Below the pieces are notes generated by a model. It did not search any database, was not told where the DNA came from, and saw nothing but the letters and a program-made list of their open reading frames with translations. From Gammaproteobacteria bacterium (lineage in GTDB: Bacteria; Pseudomonadota; Gammaproteobacteria; Steroidobacterales; Steroidobacteraceae): a stretch of 64,000 bases of DNA. The stretch's first letter is position 1; each line of letters opens with the position of its first letter. The stretch is taken from assembly GCA_017577615.1 (NCBI GenBank), contig PKRE01000007.1, positions 62,001 through 126,000 on the forward strand, read 5' to 3'. Shown here in pieces: positions 48,344 through 58,252 of the stretch. The position numbers were made by a program, and so were the translations under genes.

Positions 48344-49480
48344 TCATTCGGTCACGACGACGGCGGCCGAGTCGCTCCAGCTGACCCAGACGCGCTCGTC
48401 CCAGCTGAAGCGATCGTCGGCATGCCGATGTGTATTCGGCTGTGTGACGCGCACGCGCTTGCCCGAATCGAGCTCCACGATGTAGATGGAGATGTCGCCC
48501 ATGTAAGCGATCTCTGTGATGATGCCGCTTGCCTTGTTGTGCTGACCGGGCGGCTCCTCGCGCGACAGCACCATCTTCTCGGGGCGAATCGCTGCCCACA
48601 CGAGCGCATCCGGCGCCGCGCTCACGCCGTGCCCGACGTACAAGGTACCGCCGAGATCGTGCGAATCGATCGTGACGTGATCAGGCTCGTCCTCGACGAG
48701 GCGTCCTTCGAACATGTTGACGTTGCCGATGAACTCGGCAACGAAACGCGAGTTCGGGAACTCGTAGATCTCGTACGGCGTCCCGACCTGCACGATGCGC
48801 CCTTGATCCATCAGGCCGATGCGCGTGGCGAGCGTCATCGCCTCTTCCTGATCGTGCGTGACAACGATGAAGGTCACGCCGAGGCGCTCCTGAATGTTCA
48901 CGAGCTCGAACTGTGTGTGCTCGCGCAGTTTCTTGTCGAGCGCACCGAGCGGCTCGTCCAGCAACAGCAGCTTGGGACGCTTGACGAGCGAACGCGCCAA
49001 TGCGACGCGCTGACGCTGTCCACCCGAGAGCTGATGCGGCTTGCGTTTCTCCAGCCCGTTCAATTTCACGATCGACAGCATCTCGGCGACGCGCTCTTCG
49101 ATCTCCGCACGCGGCAAGCCTTCCTGCTTGAGACCGAACGCGACGTTCTGCTCGACGGTCATATGGGGGAAGAGCGCGTAAGACTGGAACATCATGTTCA
49201 CCGGGCGTTCATACGGCGGCACGCCTTCCATCGGCACACCGTCGATGAAGATTCGGCCGCTGGTCGGCTGCTCGAAGCCGGCAAGCATGCGTAACAGCGT
49301 CGTCTTGCCGGAGCCGGAGCCGCCCAGCAGACAAAAAATCTCGCCACGATAGATGTTCAGGGAGACGTCGTTGACAGCGACGAACTCCCCGAACTTCTTC
49401 GTGACGTTCTCGATTCGGACATACGGCTGCGCCTTGGGATCGAGCCAAGGTGCATCGCGCTCATCGGGATGCGCAGACAT
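48344..49480 (-). CDS. potA: Spermidine/putrescine-type ABC transporter ATP-binding protein
   Basis: 378 residues from ATG 49480; the frame extends to 50194, but that part lies antisense-in-frame across potD and is not coding. Walker A GGSGSGKTT is at 53-61, signature LSGGQRQ at 151-157, Walker B LLLLDEP at 171-177 and the switch His209. A C-terminal TOBE-like domain follows (about 290-375). It powers uptake through PotH/PotI. The start is eight bases after the potD stop. Confidence 0.94.
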   Translation of the reverse strand: MSAHPDERDAPWLDPKAQPYVRIENVTKKFGEFVAVNDVSLNIYRGEIFCLLGGSGSGKTTLLRMLAGFEQPTSGRIFIDGVPMEGVPPYERPVNMMFQSYALFPHMTVEQNVAFGLKQEGLPRAEIEERVAEMLSIVKLNGLEKRKPHQLSGGQRQRVALARSLVKRPKLLLLDEPLGALDKKLREHTQFELVNIQERLGVTFIVVTHDQEEAMTLATRIGLMDQGRIVQVGTPYEIYEFPNSRFVAEFIGNVNMFEGRLVEDEPDHVTIDSHDLGGTLYVGHGVSAAPDALVWAAIRPEKMVLSREEPPGQHNKASGIITEIAYMGDISIYIVELDSGKRVRVTQPNTHRHADDRFSWDERVWVSWSDSAAVVVTE

Positions 49481-49488
49481 CTTCGGCG

Positions 49489-50613
49489 TCAACGTCCAGT
49501 CACGAAGCGCGTCCACAGACGCGTCATGATGCGAGTGGTCTCCTCGGTATCCGCAAGATCCGGCGCTAGCACTGCCATGATCTCGGGAGGCGGATACACG
49601 GCCGGATCGTTGCGCAGCTCTTCGTCGAGAAGCTCGGTGGCAGCCTTGTTGCCGTTCGCGAACTTCGTGAAATTGCTGGCCGCAGCGATCACTTCCGGAC
49701 GCAACATGTAGTTGATGAACTTGTGCGCGTTCTTCGGATGCGGCGCGTCCGCCGGAATCAGGTAACTGTCGAACCAGATGATCGAGCCTTCCTTGGGGAT
49801 CACGTACTTGATGACTTGCCCGGTGTTGTTCTCCCTGGCCCGATCGCGCGCCTGCAGGACATCGCCGCTGTAGGTGACGGCCAGGCAGATCTCGCCGTTC
49901 GCCAGATCGGCGATGATCCGCTGGGTGTCGATGTAGCGCAGGTACGGGCGAATCTTCATCAATGCTTCGCTCGCCGCCTGGAGATCCGCCGGATCCTGGC
50001 TGTTCGGATCCTTGCCCAAAGCAGCCAAAGCCATCGTGAACATCTCGGTCGCCGAGTCGACCACGGCAACACCACACTTCTGGAAGTTCTTGATCACGTC
50101 GGGATCGAACACGAGCCGCCAGCTGTCGACCGGTGCGTCCTTCATGGCAGCCTTGATCTTTTCCTCGTTGTAGCCGATGCCGGTCGTGCCCCACATGTGC
50201 AGCACGGCGTGTTCGTTGTTCGGGTCCTGCAGCGCGAGGCGCGCCTGGATGTCCGGATCCATGTTCACGAGGTTCGGCAGCAACGACTTGTCCAGCTTCT
50301 GGTAGTAGCCGGCCTTGATCTGGCGCTCATAAGAAGACGCCGACGGCACGACGATGTCGTACCCGGAGTTGCCGGCAGCGAGCTTGCTGTCGAGCTCCTC
50401 GTTGCTGCTGTAGTTGCTGACGGACACCTTGATGCCAAACTCCTTCTCGAAGTTGGCGATGGTGTCTTCGGCGAGGTAGTCGTTCCAGATGTAAAGGTTG
50501 AGGATGGGCTCTTCCTCGCCCGCGGCGGCGGTCGGCTCCTCCTTCTTGCCGCATGCCGTCATCGCCACGCCGAGCACAGCCACAGCCCAAGCAACACGCA
50601 GCTTGTCGTACAT
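49489..50613 (-). CDS. potD: Periplasmic polyamine-binding lipoprotein
   Basis: 374 residues from ATG 50613 with GGGAGAA upstream. The lipobox MTAC gives a lipoprotein Cys at 21. The body has the PotD/PotF pattern: LNLYIWNDYLAEDTIANFEKEFGIKV, YDIVVPSASSYERQIKAGYYQKLDK, and the KEGSIIWFDSYLIPADAPHPKNAHKFINYMLRPE ending segment. It delivers putrescine or spermidine to PotHI. Which polyamine cannot be read; the nearby puu genes favour putrescine. Confidence 0.93.
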   Translation of the reverse strand: MYDKLRVAWAVAVLGVAMTACGKKEEPTAAAGEEEPILNLYIWNDYLAEDTIANFEKEFGIKVSVSNYSSNEELDSKLAAGNSGYDIVVPSASSYERQIKAGYYQKLDKSLLPNLVNMDPDIQARLALQDPNNEHAVLHMWGTTGIGYNEEKIKAAMKDAPVDSWRLVFDPDVIKNFQKCGVAVVDSATEMFTMALAALGKDPNSQDPADLQAASEALMKIRPYLRYIDTQRIIADLANGEICLAVTYSGDVLQARDRARENNTGQVIKYVIPKEGSIIWFDSYLIPADAPHPKNAHKFINYMLRPEVIAAASNFTKFANGNKAATELLDEELRNDPAVYPPPEIMAVLAPDLADTEETTRIMTRLWTRFVTGR

Positions 50614-51040
50614 CGCGAGCTTCTCCCGGTGAAGTGTGTCGCCGACGCGGGCGCGCCAACGGGCCGCAAGCGTAGCGCACGCGCGAATCGATGGGTAGCG
50701 CCGAAATACACCTTTCTCGCAGGAGCATCGAAGCGATGCATCGCTGCGCGCTTGCCGGAGCTGAACAGCACGTATCGCTGAATCAACGCCCGTCGCGGGC
50801 GCATAGCGACCGAGCACGGGCGTGGGATTTGAGACTCGGGGCGTGGTGGATTCGGCGCGCTACGCGCGCCGGAGGTGATCGCGATCCGCGGACGACAATG
50901 TGCGCGGCGCGCCTCTACCGGAGAGAGACCTTCTGCCGTTAGACCTCCTGCCAACAGGCTTCCCTGTCATGGCCTTCTCGTGGAACGAATGGAGATAGCG
51001 GAGCGGCGTGCGTGCCCGTCGCTCGAGCCCAGCCCCATTC
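50614..51040. other. Intergenic gap between puuA and potD
   Basis: 427 bases. At 50853-50871 a perfect 8-bp hairpin (CGGCGCGC TAC GCGCGCCG) matches another at 60735-60755, part of a dispersed palindrome family. No gene is evident. It likely contains the promoter of potDAHI. Confidence 0.55.
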
Positions 51041-52375
51041 TCAGACGTTCAGCAACAGGTGCTCTCGCTCCCACGAGCTGATCACCTGCAAGAACGTCTC
51101 GTACTCGTTCTCCTTCACGGCCGTGTACGCGATGACGAAACGCTCCCCGAGCACGTCGATCAGCGGTCGACACTCGCGCAGGAGCCGCAACGCTTCTTCG
51201 ATGTTTCGCGGCAGAGAGAACGGCAGGTCGTAGGCACTGCCGGTGATCGGTTCGGTGGGCTTCAAACCTTCGACCATACCTAGATAGCCACAGGCGAGTG
51301 AGGCGGCGATCGCCAGATACGGATTGGCATCCGCTCCAGCGATGCGATTCTCCACGCGCCGTGCGGCAGGGCTCGAGACTGGCACGCGTAAACCTGCGGT
51401 GCGGTTGTCGTATCCCCACTGCGTGTTGATCGGCGCGGAGTAGTGGCGTGTGATGCGGCGATAGGAATTGACGTTCGGCGCGAACAATGACATCGCTGCC
51501 GGGAGATACTTCTGCAGTCCGGCGATGTGCGAGAAGAACAGCTGCGTCGGCCGACCGTCGGCGTCGCTGAAGACGTTCTGCCCGGTGCGCCGATCGATGA
51601 TGCTTTGATGAATATGCATGGCGCTGCCAGGCTCGCTCTCCATGGGCTTGGCCATGAACGTCGTGTACATCTTGTGGCGCAGCGCCGCCTCACGAGCCGT
51701 GCGCTTGAACAGGAAGACCTGATCCGCGAGCTCCAGCGCATTTCCGTGCAGCAGGTTGATCTCCATCTGCGCCGCACCGTCCTCGTGGATCAGCGTGTCG
51801 ATCTCGATGTCCTGCGCCTCGCAGAAGGCATAGACGTCATCGAACAGCGGATCGAACTCATTGACCGCCGCGATCGAATACGACTGGCGTCCGATCTCGG
51901 GACGTCCCGAGCGGCCGATCGGCGGCTTGAGCGGATAGTCCGCATCGGTGTTCGGCTCGACGAGATAAAACTCGAGCTCGGGCGCAACGACTGGTTCCCA
52001 GCCCTGCTGGGCGTAGAGCTCGAGCACACGCCGCAGTACGTAGCGCGGCGCCATCGTGACCGGCTTGCCGTCTGAATAGAAGCAGTCGTGAATGACCTGT
52101 GCCGTCGGCTCGGCCGCCCACGGCACCACGCGAATGGTGCTCGGATCGGCCTTCGCCACGATGTCGATTTCCGACGGGCTGATGGCGCGCTCATCGTCGG
52201 GATAATCGCCGGTCACCGTCTGCAGGAAGATGCTCTCGGGCAGGCGCATGCCCTCTTCTTCAGCGAACTTTTCCGCCGGCATGATCTTGCCGCGAGGCAC
52301 GCCCGCCATGTCTGGAATGATCGCCTCGACTTCCGAAATGCCGTGCTCTTTGAAGAACTGTTGAATGATGCTCAT
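51041..52375 (-). CDS. puuA: Gamma-glutamylputrescine synthetase (glutamine synthetase family)
   Basis: 444 residues from ATG 52375, which overlaps the puuD stop (ATGA). Type-I GS-like landmarks are present: VVAPELEFYLVEP, HEDGAAQMEINLLHG, SAMHIHQSI, NSYRRITRHYSAPINTQWGYDNRTAGLRVP and a final FLQVISSWEREHLLLNV. No adenylylation Tyr motif (NLYDLP) is seen, as expected for PuuA-type rather than GlnA. It ligates glutamate to putrescine with ATP, the first step of the Puu pathway. Next to puuD and near puuB, so the assignment is strong. Confidence 0.92.
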   Translation of the reverse strand: MSIIQQFFKEHGISEVEAIIPDMAGVPRGKIMPAEKFAEEEGMRLPESIFLQTVTGDYPDDERAISPSEIDIVAKADPSTIRVVPWAAEPTAQVIHDCFYSDGKPVTMAPRYVLRRVLELYAQQGWEPVVAPELEFYLVEPNTDADYPLKPPIGRSGRPEIGRQSYSIAAVNEFDPLFDDVYAFCEAQDIEIDTLIHEDGAAQMEINLLHGNALELADQVFLFKRTAREAALRHKMYTTFMAKPMESEPGSAMHIHQSIIDRRTGQNVFSDADGRPTQLFFSHIAGLQKYLPAAMSLFAPNVNSYRRITRHYSAPINTQWGYDNRTAGLRVPVSSPAARRVENRIAGADANPYLAIAASLACGYLGMVEGLKPTEPITGSAYDLPFSLPRNIEEALRLLRECRPLIDVLGERFVIAYTAVKENEYETFLQVISSWEREHLLLNV

Positions 52376-53130
52376 ACACGCCTCATTGCGCGTTGGCGCG
52401 CCGCTGCCCCGAAAGCCGCGAAGAGCGCGCGCGAGAACGGGTTGTCCTGAAACTTCCACTCTGGATGCCATTGCACGGCGAGCGCGAAGGAGCGCGCGTG
52501 ACGCACGCGGAATGCTTCGATGACACCATCCGGTGCGCGCGCCTCGATCTCGAGATCGCGTCCGAGCTCCCGCACGCCCTGTGAATGCAGCGAGTTCACC
52601 ATGAGGGTCGAAGTCCCAGCGAGCTCGTGCAGCACGCCGCCGGGAGTGAGCTCGACGATGTGCGCAGGCCCGTACTGTTCGTCTAACGGGGCATTCGGAT
52701 CCTCGTGATGCACGTTGAAGCCGGGCACCTCGTGCAGCTTCTGCCAGAGCGTGCCGCCGAAGGCGACGTTCATTTCCTGGAAGCCGCGGCAGATCGCGAG
52801 CACAGGCATACCCGCCTCCACGACGAGCGGAATCATCGGCAAGGTGGTCGCGTCGCGGTGCGCGTCGTGCAATGTGCCGGGCTCGCTCGGCGGTCCCCCG
52901 TAGTGGTGCGGTTCGACATTGGACGGGCTGCCAGTGAGCAGAATGCCGTCGAAGTGGGCGAGCAGCTCACGCAGATTGAAGCCTTCGCCCAACGAGGGAA
53001 TCAGCACCGCGTGGGCGTCAGCCCCCTCGACCACCGCACGGATGTACTTTTCGCCGACGCAATGAAAGGGATGCTCGCCCAGCAGACGCCGGTCGGCTGG
53101 GATTCCAATGAGCGGCTTGCGACTTAGCAC
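52372..53130 (-). CDS. puuD: Gamma-glutamyl-gamma-aminobutyrate hydrolase
   Basis: 252 residues from GTG 53130. No ATG is available, and the frame runs to 53178. I chose 53130 because it places the nucleophile Cys114 in AICRGFQE, the position it has in E. coli PuuD. Other signatures are LTGSPSNVEPHHYGG, VNSLHSQG and WHPEWKF (catalytic His-Glu). The class-I glutaminase fold releases GABA from gamma-glutamyl-GABA. It overlaps puuA by four bases, so the two are coupled. Confidence 0.9.
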   Translation of the reverse strand: MLSRKPLIGIPADRRLLGEHPFHCVGEKYIRAVVEGADAHAVLIPSLGEGFNLRELLAHFDGILLTGSPSNVEPHHYGGPPSEPGTLHDAHRDATTLPMIPLVVEAGMPVLAICRGFQEMNVAFGGTLWQKLHEVPGFNVHHEDPNAPLDEQYGPAHIVELTPGGVLHELAGTSTLMVNSLHSQGVRELGRDLEIEARAPDGVIEAFRVRHARSFALAVQWHPEWKFQDNPFSRALFAAFGAAARQRAMRRV

Positions 53131-53470
53131 GTTCTGGATCTTTGGCGGCCGGCAGAACCGCCAACCTTCAGGGGACACCCGATTTAACCACAGTTCGGCG
53201 ACGAGCGCCGGTCTTGTGGTTTATTGGGCACCCCCGTCTGAGAAATCAAGAGCTTACCGGGCAACTCGCCGGCGCTGGCGACAACGGCGTCTTGTCGCAT
53301 TCGCCGCATAACCGATATTCTGCGCCGCCTCACTTCCTGGCACTTTCTCACAAGCTCCAAGTATCGTTGACGTGCCGAGTCGCTCTTGGCTACACGAGGC
53401 CGAGAGCCAGTTGTCGCCCTCTTACCCGGCCGTCGGGCGAGCACTCGAGCACGGATGAGTCAAAGACTCT
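53131..53470. promoter_or_regulatory. Divergent promoter region between puuD and puuB
   Basis: 340 bases between divergent starts. No repeat of the main families and no clear operator by eye. It should contain both puu promoters; a PuuR-type palindrome was not found. Confidence 0.4.
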
Positions 53471-54748
53471 ATGCCGGCTACTCATATTCGTTCGTATTAC
53501 GCTGCCACCGCGAACCCTGCGCCGGAGCACCCGCCGCTCACCGGGGAGATCGACGCCGACGTCTGCGTGGTCGGCGGCGGGATGGCGGGATGCTCTACAG
53601 CGCTGCACCTGGCCGAACGGGGTTATCGCGTCGTTCTCGTCGAAGCCAATCGCATCGCATGGGGCGCGTCGGGGAGAAGCGGCGGTCAAGCCCTCGTCGG
53701 ATACGCGTCGGGTCAAGAGCCGCTCGTGCAACAGCTGGGGCTCGAAGCTGCCCGACGGTTGTGGGACATGTCGGTCGAGGCGGTGGCGCTCGTCGAGGGG
53801 TTGATTACCCGCTACCGCATCGATTGCGACTTCCATCGGGGTGCGATGAATGTCGCAATCAAGGAACGCCAACGCGTGGCGTTGCTCGAGGAGATGGAGG
53901 AGATCCAAAAGCTCTATGGCTATGAGCACCTCACCTTCCTCGAGCGCGCGGACCTCGAGGCACTGCTCGCCACGCGCCGTTACTGCGCAGGCGTGCTCGA
54001 CAGTCGCAGCGGCCACCTCCATCCACTGAACTACACCCTCGGGCTCGCAGCGGCAGCCCGCCAGCACGGGGCACTGATGTTCGAGAGCTCTCCGGCGATC
54101 GAAGTTCGCCACGGCGAGCCTGCTTTGGTGATTACCGAGCAGGGCGGCGTCAAGGCACGTTTCGTCGCGCTGTGCTGTAACGCCTATATCGGCAAGCTCG
54201 CCCCCAGGCTGCGCGCCCGCATCATGCCTGTCGGCACCTATATCGTCGCGACCGAGCCGCTCGGAGAAGAACGTATGGAAGCGCTGATGCGCAAGAACAT
54301 CGCGGTTTCGGACGTGAACTTCGTGCTCGATTACTTCCGCCGTTCCGCCGATCACCGATTACTGTTCGGGGGCCGCGTGAGCTATTCCGGTCTGAATTCG
54401 ATCGCCACCGCCACTGCCACACGGCTGCGCATGCTACGCGTCTTCCCGCAGCTCGCCGACGCGCGCATCGACTACGCCTGGGGCGGTTATGTCGACATCA
54501 CGATGAACCGCGCGCCCGACTTCGGCCGTCTGGCGCCGAATGTCTATTACTTGCAAGGCTTCTCCGGCCACGGGATCGCGCTGTCCACCATCGCAGGCAA
54601 GCTCGTGGCGGAGGCCATCTCGGGACAGGCAGAGCGTTTTGATCTTTTCACCAAGATTCAGCACCGCAACTTTCCTGGTGGTCCGTGGCTGCGGACACCG
54701 CTGCTGGTGCTGGCGACGACCTGGTATCGGATCAGGGATTGGCTGTAG
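53471..54748 (+). CDS. puuB: Gamma-glutamylputrescine oxidase-type FAD oxidoreductase
   Basis: 425 residues. The FAD-binding start VCVVGGGMAGCSTALHLAERGYRVVLVEANRIAWGASGRSGGQ is typical of DadA/PuuB oxidases, with the C-terminal GFSGHGIALSTIAGKLVAEAI. PuuB deaminates gamma-glutamylputrescine to the aldehyde. Divergent from puuD-puuA, as in many Puu clusters. No puuC dehydrogenase or puuE is nearby. Confidence 0.92.
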   Translation: MPATHIRSYYAATANPAPEHPPLTGEIDADVCVVGGGMAGCSTALHLAERGYRVVLVEANRIAWGASGRSGGQALVGYASGQEPLVQQLGLEAARRLWDMSVEAVALVEGLITRYRIDCDFHRGAMNVAIKERQRVALLEEMEEIQKLYGYEHLTFLERADLEALLATRRYCAGVLDSRSGHLHPLNYTLGLAAAARQHGALMFESSPAIEVRHGEPALVITEQGGVKARFVALCCNAYIGKLAPRLRARIMPVGTYIVATEPLGEERMEALMRKNIAVSDVNFVLDYFRRSADHRLLFGGRVSYSGLNSIATATATRLRMLRVFPQLADARIDYAWGGYVDITMNRAPDFGRLAPNVYYLQGFSGHGIALSTIAGKLVAEAISGQAERFDLFTKIQHRNFPGGPWLRTPLLVLATTWYRIRDWL

Positions 54749-54871
54749 CGGGCCGGCGAGCAGCGCTGTGCGGGAGTGTGCCGGGGACCAGGGCTGAGGC
54801 GGTAATCGGGAGGCGGTGGTGGAGGGCTTGGCGTAGCCAACCCCGAGGCCCGCACCCAGCCCCAAGCCCGA

Positions 54872-55228
54872 CTAATCACCTTCGTACGCGCATCCGCTCG
54901 TGCACGTCTCGTGCACAACGACACGACAAAGCAGCGGAAGCCGCGGCTTGACGTCGTTCCAGATCCAGCGCGCCAAATTCTCGCTCGTCGGATTCTCGAG
55001 GCCGGGGATCTCGTTCAAGTAGCGATGATCGAGGCGCTCGAAGGTCGGCTGGAACGCGGCTCGCACGTCGGCGAAATCCATCACCCAACCCGTGTGCGGA
55101 TCGACCTCGCCCTTAAGATGCAGCTCTATGCGGAACGAATGCCCATGAAGGCGGGCGCATTTGTGATCCGGCGGCACGTTCGGCAAGCGATGTGCAGCCT
55201 CGATGGTGAAGGATCGGAACAGGTACAT
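54872..55228 (-). CDS. queD: 6-carboxy-5,6,7,8-tetrahydropterin synthase (QueD)
   Basis: 118 residues. Zinc ligands His13, His28 and His30 (AAHRL and LHGHSF) and catalytic Cys24 (HKCARLHGH) are all present, followed by WVMDFADV and LDHRYLNE. It makes the queuosine precursor from 7,8-dihydroneopterin triphosphate. No other queuosine gene is adjacent. The length is usual for the family. Confidence 0.95.
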   Translation of the reverse strand: MYLFRSFTIEAAHRLPNVPPDHKCARLHGHSFRIELHLKGEVDPHTGWVMDFADVRAAFQPTFERLDHRYLNEIPGLENPTSENLARWIWNDVKPRLPLLCRVVVHETCTSGCAYEGD

Positions 55229-55323
55229 GGCTCAAGACCGACTACAGGCTACGCTCCACAGACTACAGCATGACGTGCGCGATGCGCCGCTCTAATCGTC
55301 CGCCCGCTCTCGTCCGCAGCCAC

Positions 55324-55347
55324 AAAAAAGGCGCCTCCGAGGCGCCT
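55324..55347 (-). terminator. Intrinsic terminator for the Cys-rich protein gene
   Basis: On the minus strand AGGCGCCTC and GAGGCGCCT form a nine-bp stem with a very short loop, followed by a run of T (55329-55324). It lies about 25 bases after the stop of the Cys-rich gene. Confidence 0.85.
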
Positions 55348-55371
55348 CCTTCGATGCTTCTCGCGCGCTCG

Positions 55372-55734
55372 TCAGGCCGCTTTGCGACGACGCGAGCTGG
55401 ATGCGCAGCTGCAAGTACCACACGTGCAGCGAATCGAATTGCACTCGGGACAGATGCTGAAGTCCACGGAGCCATAGTGCCGACGGCAGTGCTCGCAATA
55501 TGGCTTGCGACGGCTCGCTCGGGCTGCCCGGTAAACCTCCAGCTGCTCAGCGTTCGCCGCGCTCGGGTCCTCCGTCAGATCCTTGCTCACGATCGCACGC
55601 AGAAAGGTGCTCGAGCCCATGGTGCCGAGCTTGAACAACCGCATCTGTTCGCGCGTCAATCCCATTTGCGCCGCCGGGTCATAAATCACGACGCCGAGTT
55701 TGGGATGGGTGTAGATAAGTAAGTCAGCACTCAT
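55372..55734 (-). CDS. Hypothetical protein with a Cys-rich, zinc-ribbon-like C-terminus
   Basis: 120 residues from ATG 55734. The N-terminal half has MSADLLIYTHPKLGVVIYDPAAQMGLTREQM, with no signal peptide. The last 45 residues hold nine cysteines in CEHC, CPEC, CTCGTCSC groups plus several His, suggesting zinc ribbons or another metal site. It could be a nucleic-acid or redox protein. I do not recognise a family. It ends in a clear terminator. Confidence 0.75.
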   Translation of the reverse strand: MSADLLIYTHPKLGVVIYDPAAQMGLTREQMRLFKLGTMGSSTFLRAIVSKDLTEDPSAANAEQLEVYRAARASRRKPYCEHCRRHYGSVDFSICPECNSIRCTCGTCSCASSSRRRKAA

Positions 55735-55920
55735 AAAACGCTTGTCGAGACGCACTTTCCAGAAAAAACGAAGCACAAGGACGGGGGATCAACGCGGGGC
55801 GCAATTGTGCGGCAACGGCGACGTCATATCAATGCGACATTGGTGAAGGCAGCCTTCCCAATTTGACGTATGACGCGTGTTGTAAATCCGCACAGTCTTG
55901 AAATGCCGACTGCAATTTGA

Positions 55921-58083
55921 TCAAGCCGGCAGCCGCAGCGAGTAACAGCTGTGGATGCGCGGGTTACGGGCAAAGTCGCGCGGCAAGGTCGAACGCGTCA
56001 GATCTCGAATCTCGAAGCGCGCCAGTGCCTGCGCATCGAGCCTGAAGCGCGTGTAATTGTTGGAGAAGATGATCGTGCCGCCCGGCTCGAGCAGCTCGGC
56101 TGCCAATGACAACAATCGAACGTGGTCGCGTTGGACGTCGAAATCCCCGTTCATCCGCTTTGACCGCGAATATGTCGGCGGATCGATGAAGATCAAGTCA
56201 TAACGTCGTGTGCCACGCGCTTGCGCCTCCAGCCAGGCGAGGCAGTCAGCTTGTACGAAACCGTGTCGCGGACCTGCAAGACCATTGAGCGCCAGGTTGC
56301 GCTTCGCCCAATCGAGATACGTCCGCGACATGTCGACCGTCGTCGATGACACAGCCCCGCCACCGACCGCATAAACGGTCGCGCTGCCTGTGTAGGCGAA
56401 TAGGTTGAGAAACCTGCAGCCGTTCGCCAGCTCGCCGATATAGCGTCTGGTCAGACGGTGATCCAGGAACAGACCAGTGTCCAAGTAGTCGGTGAAATTC
56501 ACCCAGAAGCGATAGGGATGCTCCCGCACGATCTCGAACACGCGCTCCTCGCCCAGCTTCTCGTACTGCGCCCCGCCCTTCTGCGGCCTGCGCTCGCGGA
56601 AGAACATGCGCTCCGCCGGCACGTCGAGCACGTGCGGAATGACGGCGAGGGCTTCGCGCCGGCGCCAGTGTGCAGCGCGTGGATCGATGGTCGCCGGCGC
56701 CGCGTACTCCTGCACGACGATGCAACGACTTGCAGCACCGTCGCTGTAGTGATCGATCGCGAAGGCGTACTCGGGCATATCGGCGTCGTACACACGGAAG
56801 CAGTCGACGTTCTCCCTGCGCGCCCACGCTGAGACCTGTTTCCAGTTCTTGCGCAGCCGGTTCGCGAACATCTGCGCTCCGGGACGAGCGCGAATCTGCT
56901 CATCATCCAGCGGTTTCGGCACGCGCACGGACAAGGCTTCGGGCCGCAGATCGAAGCGCAGCAGACGACACTCGATGCGGCCGTTGAACATCGTGTGCGC
57001 GCGTCGAGCGCGGATGCCGATCGCCTTCGCGAGCGGCGGATTGCCAGTGAGCACGGCTGCCTCCCAGCCGACGAATGCTTCGCGCAGCTTCGCGCCGAGT
57101 GTCCGATAAAGGTGCTCGAGCCCCTCGCGATCGCCGATGCGCTCACCATATGGCGGGTTGGTCGCGAGCAAGCCCCAGGCACCGCCTTCGTTCGTGAGCT
57201 GTGTCAGCTCGCGACGCTCGAAGTGAGCTCGACCGTTCAGTCGGGCGCGCTCGCTGTTTGCGAGCGCCGCCCGCACCGCGATCTCATCCGCATCGTACCC
57301 GCGTAGCGCGATGCGGCGGCTTGCCTGCGCTTCGCGGCGTTCGTGCGCTTCGTCCAGGAGCTGCTGCCACAACGCGTGATCGTGGCCACGCCAACCGATG
57401 AAGCCGAAATAGCTCCGCAACGAGCCAGGCGCAATATCCAGCGCCATCAGTGCCGCCTCGATTACGAGCGTCCCGGAGCCGCACATGGGATCGATGAAGT
57501 CGCCGCCAGCAGCAGCGATGGCTGGCCAACCGGCGCGTAGCAACACGGCTGCTGCGAGATTCTCTTTGAGCGGCGCCGCGACCCCGCGCGCACGATACGC
57601 GCGCCGATGCAAGCTCTCCCCGGACAAATCGATGCTTACCGTCGCGCGCTCGCCATCGAGCCGCACATCGACGCGCACGTCAGGCCGCTCGAGATCGATC
57701 GAGGGCCGTCCGCCGGTGCGTGCGCGGAGTCGATCCACGATCGCGTCCTTGGTCTTGAGCGCCCCGAAGTGCGTATGCGTGACGCCTCTCGAGGTGCCAC
57801 CGAAGTCGACGGCGATCGTGCCGGTCGGTGCAATGTGTTCTTCCCATGTCACCGATGCGACGCCCTGGTAGAGCTCCTCGGCGCTCGCGGCCGGGAACGC
57901 CGCGAGCGGCAACAGAATGCGCGACGCCGTCCGCGACCATAGGCAGGCGCGATATGCGGTCTCGAGCGTACCTTCGAACTCGACGCCGAGCCTGCGCTCA
58001 CGCACCTTCTCCGCCCCGCAAGCGCGCAGCTCAGCAGCGGTCAGATCGGCTACACCGGCCGGACAGGAAGCGAAGAAGAGCAT
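55921..58083 (-). CDS. rlmL: Bifunctional 23S rRNA m2G2445/m7G2069 methyltransferase RlmKL
   Basis: 720 residues, near the 702 of E. coli. A THUMP domain (about 45-155) leads to the RlmL methyltransferase (motif I FIDPMCGSGTLVIEAAL near 195, NPPYGERIGD near 310). The C-terminal RlmK domain has NLFAYTGSATVYAVGGG near 565 and FIDPPTYSRSKRM near 635. The fused form is typical of Gammaproteobacteria. It methylates G2445 and G2069 of 23S rRNA. Confidence 0.95.
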   Translation of the reverse strand: MLFFASCPAGVADLTAAELRACGAEKVRERRLGVEFEGTLETAYRACLWSRTASRILLPLAAFPAASAEELYQGVASVTWEEHIAPTGTIAVDFGGTSRGVTHTHFGALKTKDAIVDRLRARTGGRPSIDLERPDVRVDVRLDGERATVSIDLSGESLHRRAYRARGVAAPLKENLAAAVLLRAGWPAIAAAGGDFIDPMCGSGTLVIEAALMALDIAPGSLRSYFGFIGWRGHDHALWQQLLDEAHERREAQASRRIALRGYDADEIAVRAALANSERARLNGRAHFERRELTQLTNEGGAWGLLATNPPYGERIGDREGLEHLYRTLGAKLREAFVGWEAAVLTGNPPLAKAIGIRARRAHTMFNGRIECRLLRFDLRPEALSVRVPKPLDDEQIRARPGAQMFANRLRKNWKQVSAWARRENVDCFRVYDADMPEYAFAIDHYSDGAASRCIVVQEYAAPATIDPRAAHWRRREALAVIPHVLDVPAERMFFRERRPQKGGAQYEKLGEERVFEIVREHPYRFWVNFTDYLDTGLFLDHRLTRRYIGELANGCRFLNLFAYTGSATVYAVGGGAVSSTTVDMSRTYLDWAKRNLALNGLAGPRHGFVQADCLAWLEAQARGTRRYDLIFIDPPTYSRSKRMNGDFDVQRDHVRLLSLAAELLEPGGTIIFSNNYTRFRLDAQALARFEIRDLTRSTLPRDFARNPRIHSCYSLRLPA

Positions 58084-58252
58084 GGCTGTGATCGACGAGC
58101 GACGGCTGTCAGCGTGAGATCAACTTTCAGGAGGGCGGTGACCTGGCTAGTCTACAGCCAACGCTGATTCGTGTTATTGCGACCCGTCCGGGCAATACCG
58201 GCGACTGGCAGACGCGCAAGTCATCGCAGCATGAGATGGCCTTCTCGAAGCG

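Noticed and set aside
49481..50194. N-terminal extension of potA
   Set aside because: It lies in another frame across potD; the ATPase domain and ATG start at 49480.
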